From NCBI GenBank assembly GCA_900473745.1, contig UCMW01000013.1, positions 62,001-126,000 on the forward strand: a DNA stretch of 64,000 nucleotides, read 5' to 3'. Positions 1-7,973 of the stretch are shown one piece after another (the stretch's first letter is position 1; every line of letters begins with the position of its first letter). Source of the DNA: Hyphomicrobiales bacterium. GTDB taxonomy: Bacteria > Pseudomonadota > Alphaproteobacteria > Rhizobiales > Rhizobiaceae. Below the pieces are notes generated by a model. It was not told the DNA's origin. It worked only from the letters and a program-made list of their open reading frames with translations, and did not search any database. Made by a program: the position numbers and the translations under genes.

Positions 1-189
1 GGCGAAGAGCGCCGGCCAGGCGTGGATGACGTGGTCCGACACGAAGCCGCGAATCGCCTCATGCATGACATCAGGCGCATACATCGACGCCGCCACGGCA
101 TCCGAAGCGGAGAAGCCGGCGAAAGCGATGGCGATGAGCGGAACGACGGCAAGCGCAAGGGCTACCGCCACAAAGCGATAATGTTTCAT
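1..189 (-). CDS. Unknown phage protein with hydrophobic N terminus (partial, runs off left edge)
   Basis: The reading frame opens at ATG 189 and stays open for 63 codons to the window edge. Residues 5-28 form a hydrophobic segment after a basic start (MKHYRF), resembling a signal peptide or membrane anchor. The gene follows the head protease by 81 bases, where a major capsid gene would often be, but a leader-like N terminus does not fit a capsid subunit. The family is not recognised and only the N terminus is visible. Confidence 0.5.
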   Translation of the reverse strand, partial: MKHYRFVAVALALAVVPLIAIAFAGFSASDAVAASMYAPDVMHEAIRGFVSDHVIHAWPALFA

Positions 190-270
190 GATTGTAATCC
201 TGTGTTGATTGCCGGGCCCAATGGCTGATACGGGCACCGCCGTCGGCGGCTTTGGCGATGGCGGTAGCCG

Positions 271-897
271 CTATCGGACCAATTGCAGTTGCCGCTGCTG
301 CATTTGCATGCGGATGCGGCGTGTGGTGTTCATGTCGGCCAGCGCCTGGTCGACACGGCAGGCAAAGAGACCATCCTGGTCGCCTGAGCGGATCTGCGCA
401 CCAGCGTCGAAGGGGACAGGCACAGCCGAGATCTCCCACGGTTCCCAGTCGATGACCCGGTGCAGCGGCACTGAGCCGTCGCGCTCCTTCTTTTCGACAG
501 CCCAGATGCGATAGCCGACAGACACGTTCTTCACGGTGCCTTCGATGATACGGGCAACCCGGTCAACCGCGCCTTCCGCCTTGGAAAGCAGCACGCGGCA
601 GATGCCGCGCCCGGTTTCAACGCGGGCAGAACCGGGAACGACTGAGCCAATGACTGAATCGAGACCCCAGCGCTGATGCGTATCGAGGAAAGGCGCACCG
701 GCATTCAAACGATCGAGACGCACGCTGCGCTGATCGACGACAAGCTCTTCGTCGAACTCGCCTTCCATCCATGTGACACGACGACCGGTCGCACCAGTCG
801 TCCAGACGACCTCGATCGTGTTGTCGCTTTCGTCGAAGGAAGCGGCGCGCAGCTCGGCTTCGCGGTGCATCTTCGGAAGATGGATGACGCTAGACAT
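271..897 (-). CDS. HK97-family prohead protease
   Basis: This is a 208-residue protein. It matches the HK97 prohead protease family, which cleaves scaffold or capsid N termini during head maturation: FLDTHQRW around residue 74 carries the likely catalytic His, and NVSVGYR around 126 the likely Ser. ATG 897 is chosen because it overlaps the portal stop codon (ATGTCTAG), as expected for coupled translation; an in-frame upstream start at 936 would lie fully inside the portal gene. It follows the portal gene and precedes an unknown partial gene. The C-terminal 30 residues are Arg/Gln-rich. Confidence 0.88.
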   Translation of the reverse strand: MSSVIHLPKMHREAELRAASFDESDNTIEVVWTTGATGRRVTWMEGEFDEELVVDQRSVRLDRLNAGAPFLDTHQRWGLDSVIGSVVPGSARVETGRGICRVLLSKAEGAVDRVARIIEGTVKNVSVGYRIWAVEKKERDGSVPLHRVIDWEPWEISAVPVPFDAGAQIRSGDQDGLFACRVDQALADMNTTRRIRMQMQQRQLQLVR

Positions 898-2389
898 CGG
901 TGGTGTCTCCTGTTTGAGGCTGCGGCAAAGGCCCACTCTGCGGACGGCGCGGGTCGAGATCGAACATGAGGCTCTTCAGGCCGTTCTCATCACAGAACCT
1001 GTAGAAGGCGTCGAAATCCTTCACGACCGTGCGCCAGTCCCGGCCCCAGCTTGAAATGAATTCCTGCGGCGACATTCGACCGGAACGGACTGCCTTTATA
1101 TCCGCGTCCATATCTTTGGATGGATCGATTGGCTCGATAGCCGGCATGACATGTTTGACTCGGTAGCCTTCACGGCGCAGGCGAAGAATGCCGGACATCG
1201 TAGCGAGATCTTCGAACCTGCGATCGACACGGCGGCAGAGCATCGGCACGATGTAGTGCCACTGCATTTGCTCGACGATGCGCCGGAATTCGATCTTGCC
1301 GGCGCGCAGCGATGAATAGTTGGCCTGGCGAAGGTCGCCGGTCAGCTGGTCGTAGGTGATCCCGGCACCCGCCGCCATCGCGAAAAGCCCCATCATCGAA
1401 GCGGTCTCGAACTGTGACGTGCTCGACGGATTGGCAAACACGATATCGGCGTCACCGATGTCCTGGATCTGGCCGGGGCGGATTTCGGTGACCTTCTGCC
1501 CGGTCTTTGTATCTTCCTTGGCTGCCAGCGGGTTCAGACCACCCGGCTGGCGCTTGATAAAGCCGCCGAAGCTGGCCTGCGTGCGCTGCTGCACGATCAC
1601 CGCCTCCATCAGGTCGGCGACTTCCTTTGCCGGCAGTAGGATCGGTGTGAAGACCGGAATGCCGCGCAACTGTCCGGCACGAAGAGGCCGGTAAAGATGG
1701 CAGAGATCCTGCCAGTCGATCAGCGTCGAAGTCTCGATCCTGACCGCGTCCTGGTCGCCCGGATGCTGCGGATGCAGGTAGAGCCCGCGCCGCTGACCCC
1801 AGTCGCCGAGCGCAACACCAAGCCGCGTGCGCTCGCCAGTTCCGCCACGCACAATGCGGCTGTCTCGCGTCGTGTCGATATGGTCGCCTTCCAACAGCTG
1901 TAGCCGAAACGGTACGACGCCACGAACCTCGTTGATCCCGGTGACGAGGTGCCGAACAACACAGTCGCCGCCTTCGGCCATCGACCGAACGGCCAGAGCC
2001 TGTTGCCCGCCGTAATCGAGAACTTCCTCGATATCGGCATGCTCTTCCCAGGCTTCACGGGCCGAGCGATAGCGATTGTCGTCACGGTCGGACCCGGTAT
2101 CCGGAACCGTCATGATGCCGGTCCCGACAGCATGCGAGACCAGGACGTCGAGGATGCGCTGACCGGCCCAGTTGTCGCGAACGAAAGCGCGACTGCGATC
2201 CCGCAGCGCCTGCAAGGCCCCACCGATTTCCGTCGTCGAAGACGTACCGCGTGCGCGCCAATTGCTGTTGCGCCGGCCATTGCCGGCAGCTGCATAATCG
2301 CGCGCCGCATCCAGCATCTGGCGTGCATGCGCGCGCCGCAGGCCCGTTTCCGGATTGAACCATGCGATGGCCGAGTCGATGAGGTTCAT
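890..2389 (-). CDS. Phage portal protein (lambda gpB family)
   Basis: This 499-residue protein has the usual length for a lambda-type portal. The dodecameric portal forms the DNA entry channel at one head vertex and docks the terminase. Family-typical stretches include the N-terminal VRDNWAGQRILD region, a middle region with DWQDLCHLYRPLRAGQLRGIP, and GITYDQLTGDLRQANYSSLR near residues 338-357. Its ATG overlaps the stop of the upstream gpW gene (TGATG), and its own stop overlaps the protease start. The order terminase, gpW, portal, protease is the lambda-like head order. Confidence 0.93.
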   Translation of the reverse strand: MNLIDSAIAWFNPETGLRRAHARQMLDAARDYAAAGNGRRNSNWRARGTSSTTEIGGALQALRDRSRAFVRDNWAGQRILDVLVSHAVGTGIMTVPDTGSDRDDNRYRSAREAWEEHADIEEVLDYGGQQALAVRSMAEGGDCVVRHLVTGINEVRGVVPFRLQLLEGDHIDTTRDSRIVRGGTGERTRLGVALGDWGQRRGLYLHPQHPGDQDAVRIETSTLIDWQDLCHLYRPLRAGQLRGIPVFTPILLPAKEVADLMEAVIVQQRTQASFGGFIKRQPGGLNPLAAKEDTKTGQKVTEIRPGQIQDIGDADIVFANPSSTSQFETASMMGLFAMAAGAGITYDQLTGDLRQANYSSLRAGKIEFRRIVEQMQWHYIVPMLCRRVDRRFEDLATMSGILRLRREGYRVKHVMPAIEPIDPSKDMDADIKAVRSGRMSPQEFISSWGRDWRTVVKDFDAFYRFCDENGLKSLMFDLDPRRPQSGPLPQPQTGDTTDV

Positions 2390-2589
2390 CAGTAATCGCT
2401 CTCGTAGCGCGCAAACATGGCGCCGCCATTCGTGGGTTCAGTTTCCAGCTCAGACTTGATCAGATCACGAGCCCGGAGCATGTCGGAGATCGACTGATAT
2501 TCCACCTCGTGCGTCTGGAACCGAACGCGCTTCGCACCGCTGGCAATTGCCGCGTTGATCGCCTCCAGATCCGTTTGAGTGAATGCCAT
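2389..2589 (-). CDS. gpW-like head-tail joining protein
   Basis: This is a 66-residue protein. Small gpW proteins occur between terminase and portal in lambda-like phages and complete the head so that tails can attach. The visible pattern MAFTQTDLEAINAAIASGAKRVRFQTHEVEYQS with a following SISDMLRARDLI fits the family. ATG 2589 lies one base after the terminase stop, and the stop overlaps the portal ATG, so all three are coupled. A longer upstream frame exists but is only antisense noise within the terminase gene. Confidence 0.85.
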   Translation of the reverse strand: MAFTQTDLEAINAAIASGAKRVRFQTHEVEYQSISDMLRARDLIKSELETEPTNGGAMFARYESDY

Positions 2590-2590
2590 G

Positions 2591-4591
2591 TCAATTACCC
2601 CAGAACGAAACAGGCTGATGCCAGCCATCGCCGTCTTCATGTGTTTCTTGGTCGGCTTCGGGAGCAGGCGCCGAGGAAGCCACGATCGCCGCATGAGCCT
2701 GTGCAACCAGCGGTGCCGGCGCAAAGAGGTCCGGGCTAAAAACCGTATCCGGCACGCCACGCATGGCGACCAGCCGTTGCCATTCATCCGGCGTCATCCG
2801 CGACACGCCGAGATAGTCGGCCAGGGCGTCGCCATAGACTTCGCAGTCGAGCAGGTGGTTTTCGAAGCCGACGCGTGGAATCCACTTCTGCCGGCTGCGC
2901 CCCTTGAACTTTTCCGTGCCGAGATATTCGGCCGTGATCTGCTTGAAGTATTCCTCGTCGAGCCAGTCGGCGAAGTGGCAATAGCCCGGCGGATCCTCGT
3001 CCTTACCGGCAGCGCGGCCTTCCTTGCGCAGGTTGGCGTAGAAGGTGCCCTTGAGCGACCATGTACCCACACCCCACAGCATGATGCCGTTGCGGATGCG
3101 CTTGTTGTTGAACTTGATGTCCATCGCCTTCGGCTGCCCGATCGGCGGGCGGGACCATCCATCGAGACCGTCAAGGGCGAAGACGCCGGCCTTGCCACGG
3201 CACCAGGTATAGACCACGTGGCTGCGGTAACCGGAGTCGATCCCGAATGCATCGACGGCGCGAGTGCGACCGAAGCTGTCGGGCCATTGCTTCTGTCGCA
3301 GCTCCTCCAGCTTGAGGAAGGCGCCACCGTTTGGATCGTCTGTCGCGCCTTCGATATAGCCGGCGTCGACACGAAAGCTCCGCCGATCTGGCGAATAGGC
3401 CTTGAACAGATACCAGATGCCCTTGAGCTGCACGTCGGCCGTCCCGACCAACACGATGCCTTCGGGCGGGATGACGCCGCGCTTGTAGTGCTCACCCTTC
3501 GCCCGCTCCATCAGCCTGACGTGATCCGGTGCGTCGCCCTTCATATCGAAGGCCAAGCCTAGCGTCAGGTTGTAAAACACCTTCAGCATCTGCGGGTCGC
3601 CGTTGCATGCGACGAAGCGAGCGGCGATCTTTTCCCAAGGCACCAGCGGCGAGGTCATCGCATCGAAGTGATACGAAGGATAGGCGCCCGGCCGACTAGC
3701 CTCAGCGACCCACTCGCCTTTGCGATAAAGCGCTACCTTTTCGTGCGGCTGGATAATCGTGCCGCAGCATGGCGTCGCATAGAATGGGTCGTGCGGAAAT
3801 TCGTCGTTGAAGCGAAAGTACTTCCGGTCGAATTCGAACTTGAACTTCTCACCACAACCAGGGCACGGCATGCGCCAGTAGCGCTGATCTCCGGCCTGAA
3901 ACTTCTCTTCGATCTTCGACGACCCTTTGACCGTCGGCGTCGAGATATAGACCCGCAGCCAGTCGCCACTCATCAGGAAGCTTTCCTGACGGGCCTCGAT
4001 CATCCCGAAGGGATCGCCCTGCCCGTCGAGATCATCCGGATACTCGTCGACCTCGTCGAGGAAGGCTTTGCGGATGGTCGACGAGCGAAGATCCGCAGCA
4101 GAATTTGCAATCGCGAGCTTGAGGGAACCGCCCGGAAAGCGCTTGGCCTGAGCCGTCGAGCCTTCACCCGATCGGCTGGTCTGGTCACGCACCAGCTTCC
4201 TGAGAGCCGGCGACTGCTGAATCATCACCGAGAGCTTTTCCCGGTTGAACTCTGCGAGCGCGCCCGTTGTCGGCTGCACGACCATGATGCGGCAGGGATC
4301 CTGCGCGATCGAGTAGGCGCAGGACGCCATCAGCAAGGTCGTGAAGCCAGTCTGCGCCGACTTGCGAACCGCGATCTCGTTGACCCCGCTATCCAGCATG
4401 GTCATCATCAGCGGCTCACGAATGTGCGGCGTCAGGCTGTCGTCCCAAAGATCCCCGGCGCGCGGACCATCGGGAACAACCATGTTCTCTCTGGCATACT
4501 CGACCGCGGTCACCTGGTGCGGCGGCATTATTGCCGAGGCGAGCGAACCAGCGATCAGCGCAAGGGCCGACCTGCGCAACTGCACCCTCAT
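2591..4591 (-). CDS. Terminase large subunit (lambda gpA / GpA family)
   Basis: This 666-residue ATPase-nuclease packages DNA into proheads. A Walker A-like RKSAQTGFTT lies at residues 76-85, followed by IMVVQPT; a Walker B-like KAFLDEVDEYP lies at about 175-185. A zinc-finger-like CPGCGEKF with a later CCGT lies between the ATPase and the C-terminal nuclease part, as in GpA proteins. The ATG overlaps the stop of the upstream small terminase gene (ATGA). The length matches the GpA family (about 640 residues). Confidence 0.95.
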   Translation of the reverse strand: MRVQLRRSALALIAGSLASAIMPPHQVTAVEYARENMVVPDGPRAGDLWDDSLTPHIREPLMMTMLDSGVNEIAVRKSAQTGFTTLLMASCAYSIAQDPCRIMVVQPTTGALAEFNREKLSVMIQQSPALRKLVRDQTSRSGEGSTAQAKRFPGGSLKLAIANSAADLRSSTIRKAFLDEVDEYPDDLDGQGDPFGMIEARQESFLMSGDWLRVYISTPTVKGSSKIEEKFQAGDQRYWRMPCPGCGEKFKFEFDRKYFRFNDEFPHDPFYATPCCGTIIQPHEKVALYRKGEWVAEASRPGAYPSYHFDAMTSPLVPWEKIAARFVACNGDPQMLKVFYNLTLGLAFDMKGDAPDHVRLMERAKGEHYKRGVIPPEGIVLVGTADVQLKGIWYLFKAYSPDRRSFRVDAGYIEGATDDPNGGAFLKLEELRQKQWPDSFGRTRAVDAFGIDSGYRSHVVYTWCRGKAGVFALDGLDGWSRPPIGQPKAMDIKFNNKRIRNGIMLWGVGTWSLKGTFYANLRKEGRAAGKDEDPPGYCHFADWLDEEYFKQITAEYLGTEKFKGRSRQKWIPRVGFENHLLDCEVYGDALADYLGVSRMTPDEWQRLVAMRGVPDTVFSPDLFAPAPLVAQAHAAIVASSAPAPEADQETHEDGDGWHQPVSFWGN

Positions 4592-5232
4592 GCGTCGCCC
4601 TCGAAGTCGATATCGACCTGCACGCCAGCTATCTCGGCTTCACCGCCCTCGCCGGCCAGCTCCATCAGGTGCTCGCCGACCTTGAGGCGCAGTGCCCGGA
4701 TCTTGGCGCGAAGCACCCGGCGCATCGCGGGCTCACCTTCGCGGGCTGCATCCATCAACTCCGATGCCCATGTCATCGGCGTCTCAAGATCGCGGACGAT
4801 CTTGTCGCTGACCTTCACCAGCGCATTCTCGATGCCCTGATCACCTTTGATCGGCACGAGCTGGCGCGTCCGCTCCGCATAGTCCAGCGCCTTCAGGCGC
4901 GCTTCGTACTGCGCCCTGTCGGCTTGCGCATCCCTGAGCGCGCCGGTGGGCTGCAGCGTCGAAGGGCTGGCGTCGGCTTTCTTCGTCTGTGCACCGATCT
5001 CGCGAGAGGCGTCACCGACCTGGCCGACAGCGCGGTCATAGGCAGCGAGATCGACGAGCCGCGAACGGCCCTGCAGCTTTGTTGCAACGCGGCCCTCTTT
5101 CTCCAGGCGCGAGACCTTCTCGGCGATGGTCTGCCGGCTCACATTCCGCAACCGCGCCAGTTCGGCAACCGTTACCCAATGCCCGGCCGGGCCGCCACTT
5201 CCTGTGTCGAGCAGATCACTCATCGCATCCAT
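4588..5232 (-). CDS. Probable terminase small subunit with N-terminal winged-helix DNA-binding domain
   Basis: This 214-residue protein has a helix-turn-helix at about residues 17-50 (VTVAELARLRNVSRQTIAEKV), a linker, and a charged helical C-terminal half (AQYEARLKALDYAERTRQLVP and following). That layout fits Nu1-type small terminases, which bind the packaging site and recruit the large subunit through the C terminus. Its position directly before the large subunit, with an ATGA overlap, supports the call. Starts at 5232 and 5223 are both possible. Phased GTCAGG repeats sit just upstream. Confidence 0.75.
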   Translation of the reverse strand: MDAMSDLLDTGSGGPAGHWVTVAELARLRNVSRQTIAEKVSRLEKEGRVATKLQGRSRLVDLAAYDRAVGQVGDASREIGAQTKKADASPSTLQPTGALRDAQADRAQYEARLKALDYAERTRQLVPIKGDQGIENALVKVSDKIVRDLETPMTWASELMDAAREGEPAMRRVLRAKIRALRLKVGEHLMELAGEGGEAEIAGVQVDIDFEGDA

Positions 5233-5248
5233 TGTTCCGCGCCGCCTC

Positions 5249-5298
5249 GTCAGGCGTCGTCAGGTTTGTCAGGCGCTTGTCAGGGTTGTCAGGTCAGC
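5249..5298. repeat. Five phased GTCAGG repeats upstream of the small terminase gene
   Basis: GTCAGG occurs at 5249, 5259, 5268, 5279 and 5288, with a degenerate sixth copy GTCAGC at 5293. The spacings of the five exact copies are 10, 9, 11 and 9 bases, about one helical turn, so all lie on one face of the DNA. The array lies in the only real gap next to the terminase genes. Phased short repeats beside a small terminase gene are typical of its binding site (cosB or pac). Confidence 0.6.
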
Positions 5299-5399
5299 TT
5301 TTTGAAGCCGGTCACTAGCGAAATCTCGGGGTCGCCCCGCCCCGCTGGGCATGCCCCTCTGGGAAGGACCCAAAGGGGGGTGGGGGTGCCCCGAGGGGG
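5299..5399. other. Non-coding G-tract region between gpZ-like and small terminase genes
   Basis: No gene is seen. The + strand carries several G runs: GGG at 5347 and 5361, six G at 5375-5380, five at 5382-5386 and five at 5395-5399. The tracts could form a G-quadruplex on the + strand, or be part of a cohesive-end or packaging-initiation site together with the adjacent GTCAGG array. Confidence 0.4.
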
Positions 5400-5969
5400 T
5401 CACCGAGGCAGGAGGCGGTCGATCTCGTGCAGGACGCGGGGTGCGAGGTGGTCCTCGATCACTTCGGTCAGCACCTTCAGGAACTCATCCGGATTGTTGG
5501 TGATGTCGTGCGCGGGGTTAGGCCCGAACAGTTCGCGGATCGGCAGCCTCGACTTGCCCACCCGCTTCATCACACCCGTGTGGCCATTGGACATTCGAGC
5601 AATGAATGCCGAGCGGTACGATCCGCGAAGACGGACGCGAACGCCCTTCGATGTCTGCGTCGCTCCGAGCTGGTGGAGTGGTATCCACCCAGAACGCATC
5701 ACCGCTTCGATGGTGGACGATCCTGCATTGAAGTAGGCAACCGTCCTGGACCTGATGACCTTTTGCTGCACATCCGTGCGCTCCGCCGATCGCTTGACGA
5801 TGCGCGTGCGGGTCATTTCGCGCATGCGGCCCATGGCCCTTGCGAATGCCTTGGCTTTGATCTCGCCTGGCAGATTGCCGATCGCTCGGCTTAGCTGCTC
5901 GATCTCGCTCGCATCGAAGAAGATTTCAGCGCTCATATCCTTTAGAGACGACAAAGCCCGGCTCATCAC
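5400..5969 (-). CDS. Minor tail protein Z-like protein
   Basis: This protein of up to 189 residues resembles the lambda GPZ / HK97 gp10 tail completion family: a basic N-terminal helical region (AFARAMGRMREMTRTRIVKR), a central TSKGVRVRLRGSYRSAFIA strand region and a GHTGVMKRVGKSRLPI segment typical of the family. Such proteins cap the tail tube next to the head. The start is uncertain: ATG 5969/5966 lies inside an inverted repeat, while ATG 5936 has an AAAGGA too close to serve as a normal ribosome site. It is unusual that this tail gene precedes the terminase genes. Confidence 0.7.
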   Translation of the reverse strand: MMSRALSSLKDMSAEIFFDASEIEQLSRAIGNLPGEIKAKAFARAMGRMREMTRTRIVKRSAERTDVQQKVIRSRTVAYFNAGSSTIEAVMRSGWIPLHQLGATQTSKGVRVRLRGSYRSAFIARMSNGHTGVMKRVGKSRLPIRELFGPNPAHDITNNPDEFLKVLTEVIEDHLAPRVLHEIDRLLPR

Positions 5970-5975
5970 CGGGCT
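5955..5975 (-). terminator. Hairpin in the late leader, overlapping the gpZ-like start codons
   Basis: The inverted repeat AGCCCGG / CCGGGCT (7 bp, 7-base loop) reads on the minus strand as a stem followed by TTTGTCG. It is at best a weak intrinsic terminator because the U run is short. It encloses two candidate start codons, so it may instead control translation. Confidence 0.4.
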
Positions 5976-6148
5976 CTTAGGTCACATCAGGTCATAGCTT
6001 TCGCACTGGCCTTGAGTCGATCTCCACATTCGGGAGCGTCAAGGCTGGGGCTGACCGGTGTCGACCCCGGACTTTCGTCCCCTGCTCTCGCAGGCATCTA
6101 AGGGGCTCACTAGCAGGATCATCAGCGCATCCAGTGGAAGGATGACTC
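5976..6148 (-). other. Untranslated leader between NusG-like gene and head genes
   Basis: No open frame with coding character was found in these 173 bases. On the minus strand the RNA contains GC-rich self-complementary stretches around CCGGGGTCGACACCGG (6039-6066) and short repeats of GTGA/TGACCT. It separates the NusG-like gene from the first late gene, the place where a processive antiterminator would load. Confidence 0.35.
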
Positions 6149-6787
6149 TCACAGTTTCTCCAGCATGGCAAGAGGCATGGTCACCGGCGTCTCACGTCCA
6201 AAGACGTTCACCGACACCACCACGTCACCCTTGCCCTTGCAGCTCGATGTCGCTGCCTCGGCCTCGAACCCATCGAAGGGACCGCCCGTCACCTTGAGCC
6301 TGTCGCCTGCCCGCACCACCAGTGCCGAAGGCGCCTCCCAGTCATAGGCGCCAGCTTCTGCCATCGCCTTGAATCGGCTGATCTCTTGAGCCGTGACGCG
6401 CATCGGTTTTTCCGCCCCGCCAAGGATCCCGATGACCTCATCCAGCCCCTTGAAAGCGACGAGAACTTCGGCGCACGGATCACTCTGGACGAGCACATAG
6501 CCGTAGATCACAGGCTGTAAAACGCCCTCGATCAGGCGCCCCCTGCGCCGCATGACAGGCCCCTTGCGCCTCGGCACCAGCGAAGTTATCCCCAGATCCG
6601 ACAGGTTGCCCTGCACGAAACCTTCCCGCCCGGTCATCACCCGAAGGGCAAACCAGGGCGAATCGGCATGGATAATTCGGGCGGCCGATTCGAGCAGCTC
6701 CAGCCTTGCCGCCCTCTCCCGCTCTTCGAAAGACATGCCCGAGTGAACCGCAATCGCCACGCCATTCAATCCCCTATGCTGCATCAT
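6149..6787 (-). CDS. NusG/RfaH-like transcription antitermination protein, phage-encoded
   Basis: This is a 212-residue protein. Residues 44-135 match the NGN domain (PWFALRVMTGREGFVQGNL and VLQPVIYGYVLVQ), and residues 158-190 the KOW domain (VRAGDRLKVTGGPFDGFEA). NusG paralogues bind RNA polymerase and suppress pausing or termination at chosen operons. An N-terminal 40-residue helical extension precedes the NGN domain. The ATG overlaps the end of the upstream gene by 14 bases, and the gene lies immediately before the structural operon, so a role as late-gene antiterminator is a reasonable inference. It is distinct from host NusG by context and extension. Confidence 0.85.
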   Translation of the reverse strand: MMQHRGLNGVAIAVHSGMSFEERERAARLELLESAARIIHADSPWFALRVMTGREGFVQGNLSDLGITSLVPRRKGPVMRRRGRLIEGVLQPVIYGYVLVQSDPCAEVLVAFKGLDEVIGILGGAEKPMRVTAQEISRFKAMAEAGAYDWEAPSALVVRAGDRLKVTGGPFDGFEAEAATSSCKGKGDVVVSVNVFGRETPVTMPLAMLEKL

Positions 6788-7973
6788 CGCTGATCCCTCT
6801 GCATGTCGCCTCGTTCAGTTTCGCCTGCAGCTCCGCCATCGCCGCCTCGGGTTCGCCCTCGGGCATCCACAGCCATTCCGGCGTCGGTTCCGGAAGCCAT
6901 GGCCAGCCCTTGCGTTCGTGCAGCGCCTTCCAGGCTGCCGCCTCGTCGCTGTCACGATGCATCTTCACGAAGCCTTCCGAGATCCCGACGAGCGGCCCGT
7001 GGACCAGCATCCCGTGCCGCCTGTCGGCCTTGTCGTGCATCTCGGTCACCTTCGGCCAGCCATAGCGCGCCATGCGCTCCCGGTTGATCTGTCGGGCCTT
7101 TTCGGGGTCGCGAGCCTGCACGGTCTGGAACTGGCTGAGAGCGGGCCATCCTTCCCGGCGCATCGGCTTCATCAGCTCGCAGAGCCTGAGCGCCATCCAG
7201 GGACGGGAGAACGGATTATGCACGGTCTGCGTTGCCACGGCCGAGGTCGGCTCGTCCATCAGCAGCCACTTGCGCTCCCGCAGATAGACGCTAGGCCAGA
7301 CGAAACTGCCCTTGATCGCCTGCGTCGCCTTGATGAAGGCCGGCGTCCTGATGATGCAGTCTTCCCGCTCCTGCCGGCTCATGGCCATCCATTCCTTCAG
7401 CGCTGCATCCCGGCTGGTGCCGGCATAGCCCGGATAGGTCGGCCACCACTTGTCGAACTTGCGAACGATGGTCTTGTGATTTTCTTCCTCCTGCCCATCT
7501 CGCTCGCTCGCGCCCTCTCTCTCATGATGGTTAACTGGTGGTTCTATTACGGTTCGGGTGACACCGTGACACCCGTCTCCGGCGTCAGTGTCACCCCTCT
7601 CCGTCACGGTGACACCCGTCTGGACACCCTCGACGGGTGTCACCGTGTCACCCGTCGTTTTGACCGCAGGATTGTTTTCCTTTGCGGCACGCGTCTCGAA
7701 CAGGCGGGCCAGATCGAAGTCATATCGGTTCGCTTCTCCCGGTCGCCCGCTCGCCTTTTTCACGAGAACAAGGATGCCTTCCTCGACGAAATCGGCCAGC
7801 AAACGCTGCACCGTGCGCACTGAAAGCTCGGTCTCTTCCGCCAGTCTGTCGACACTCGGCCATATCCCGCGACCCTCGTCATCAGCGAAGTCCGCCAGGC
7901 GAACGGCCAGCGCCTTGCGCGTCGCTCCGCCCATGGGCTGCCGAAAGATGCGGGACATCAGAAGGATGCTCAC
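6774..7973 (-). CDS. Winged-helix DNA-binding protein, possible phage replication protein
   Basis: This is about 399 residues from GTG 7973, which overlaps the stop of the upstream methyltransferase gene (GTGA); ATG 7958 is an alternative. A winged HTH lies near the N terminus (WPSVDRLAEETELSVRTVQRLLADFVEEGILVLVKK), a pattern shared with phage replication initiators and RepA-like proteins. A Thr/Asp-rich linker with HHEREGASERDGQEEEN follows, then a KWWPTYPGYAGTSRDAALKEW segment resembling regions downstream of HTH domains in alphaproteobacterial phage replication proteins. No helicase gene is visible, so replication function is inferred only. Confidence 0.6.
   Translation of the reverse strand: MSILLMSRIFRQPMGGATRKALAVRLADFADDEGRGIWPSVDRLAEETELSVRTVQRLLADFVEEGILVLVKKASGRPGEANRYDFDLARLFETRAAKENNPAVKTTGDTVTPVEGVQTGVTVTERGDTDAGDGCHGVTRTVIEPPVNHHEREGASERDGQEEENHKTIVRKFDKWWPTYPGYAGTSRDAALKEWMAMSRQEREDCIIRTPAFIKATQAIKGSFVWPSVYLRERKWLLMDEPTSAVATQTVHNPFSRPWMALRLCELMKPMRREGWPALSQFQTVQARDPEKARQINRERMARYGWPKVTEMHDKADRRHGMLVHGPLVGISEGFVKMHRDSDEAAAWKALHERKGWPWLPEPTPEWLWMPEGEPEAAMAELQAKLNEATCRGISDDAA

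Noticed and set aside
271..936. Longer N terminus for the prohead protease
   Set aside because: The extra residues lie inside the portal gene; the coupled ATG at 897 is better placed.
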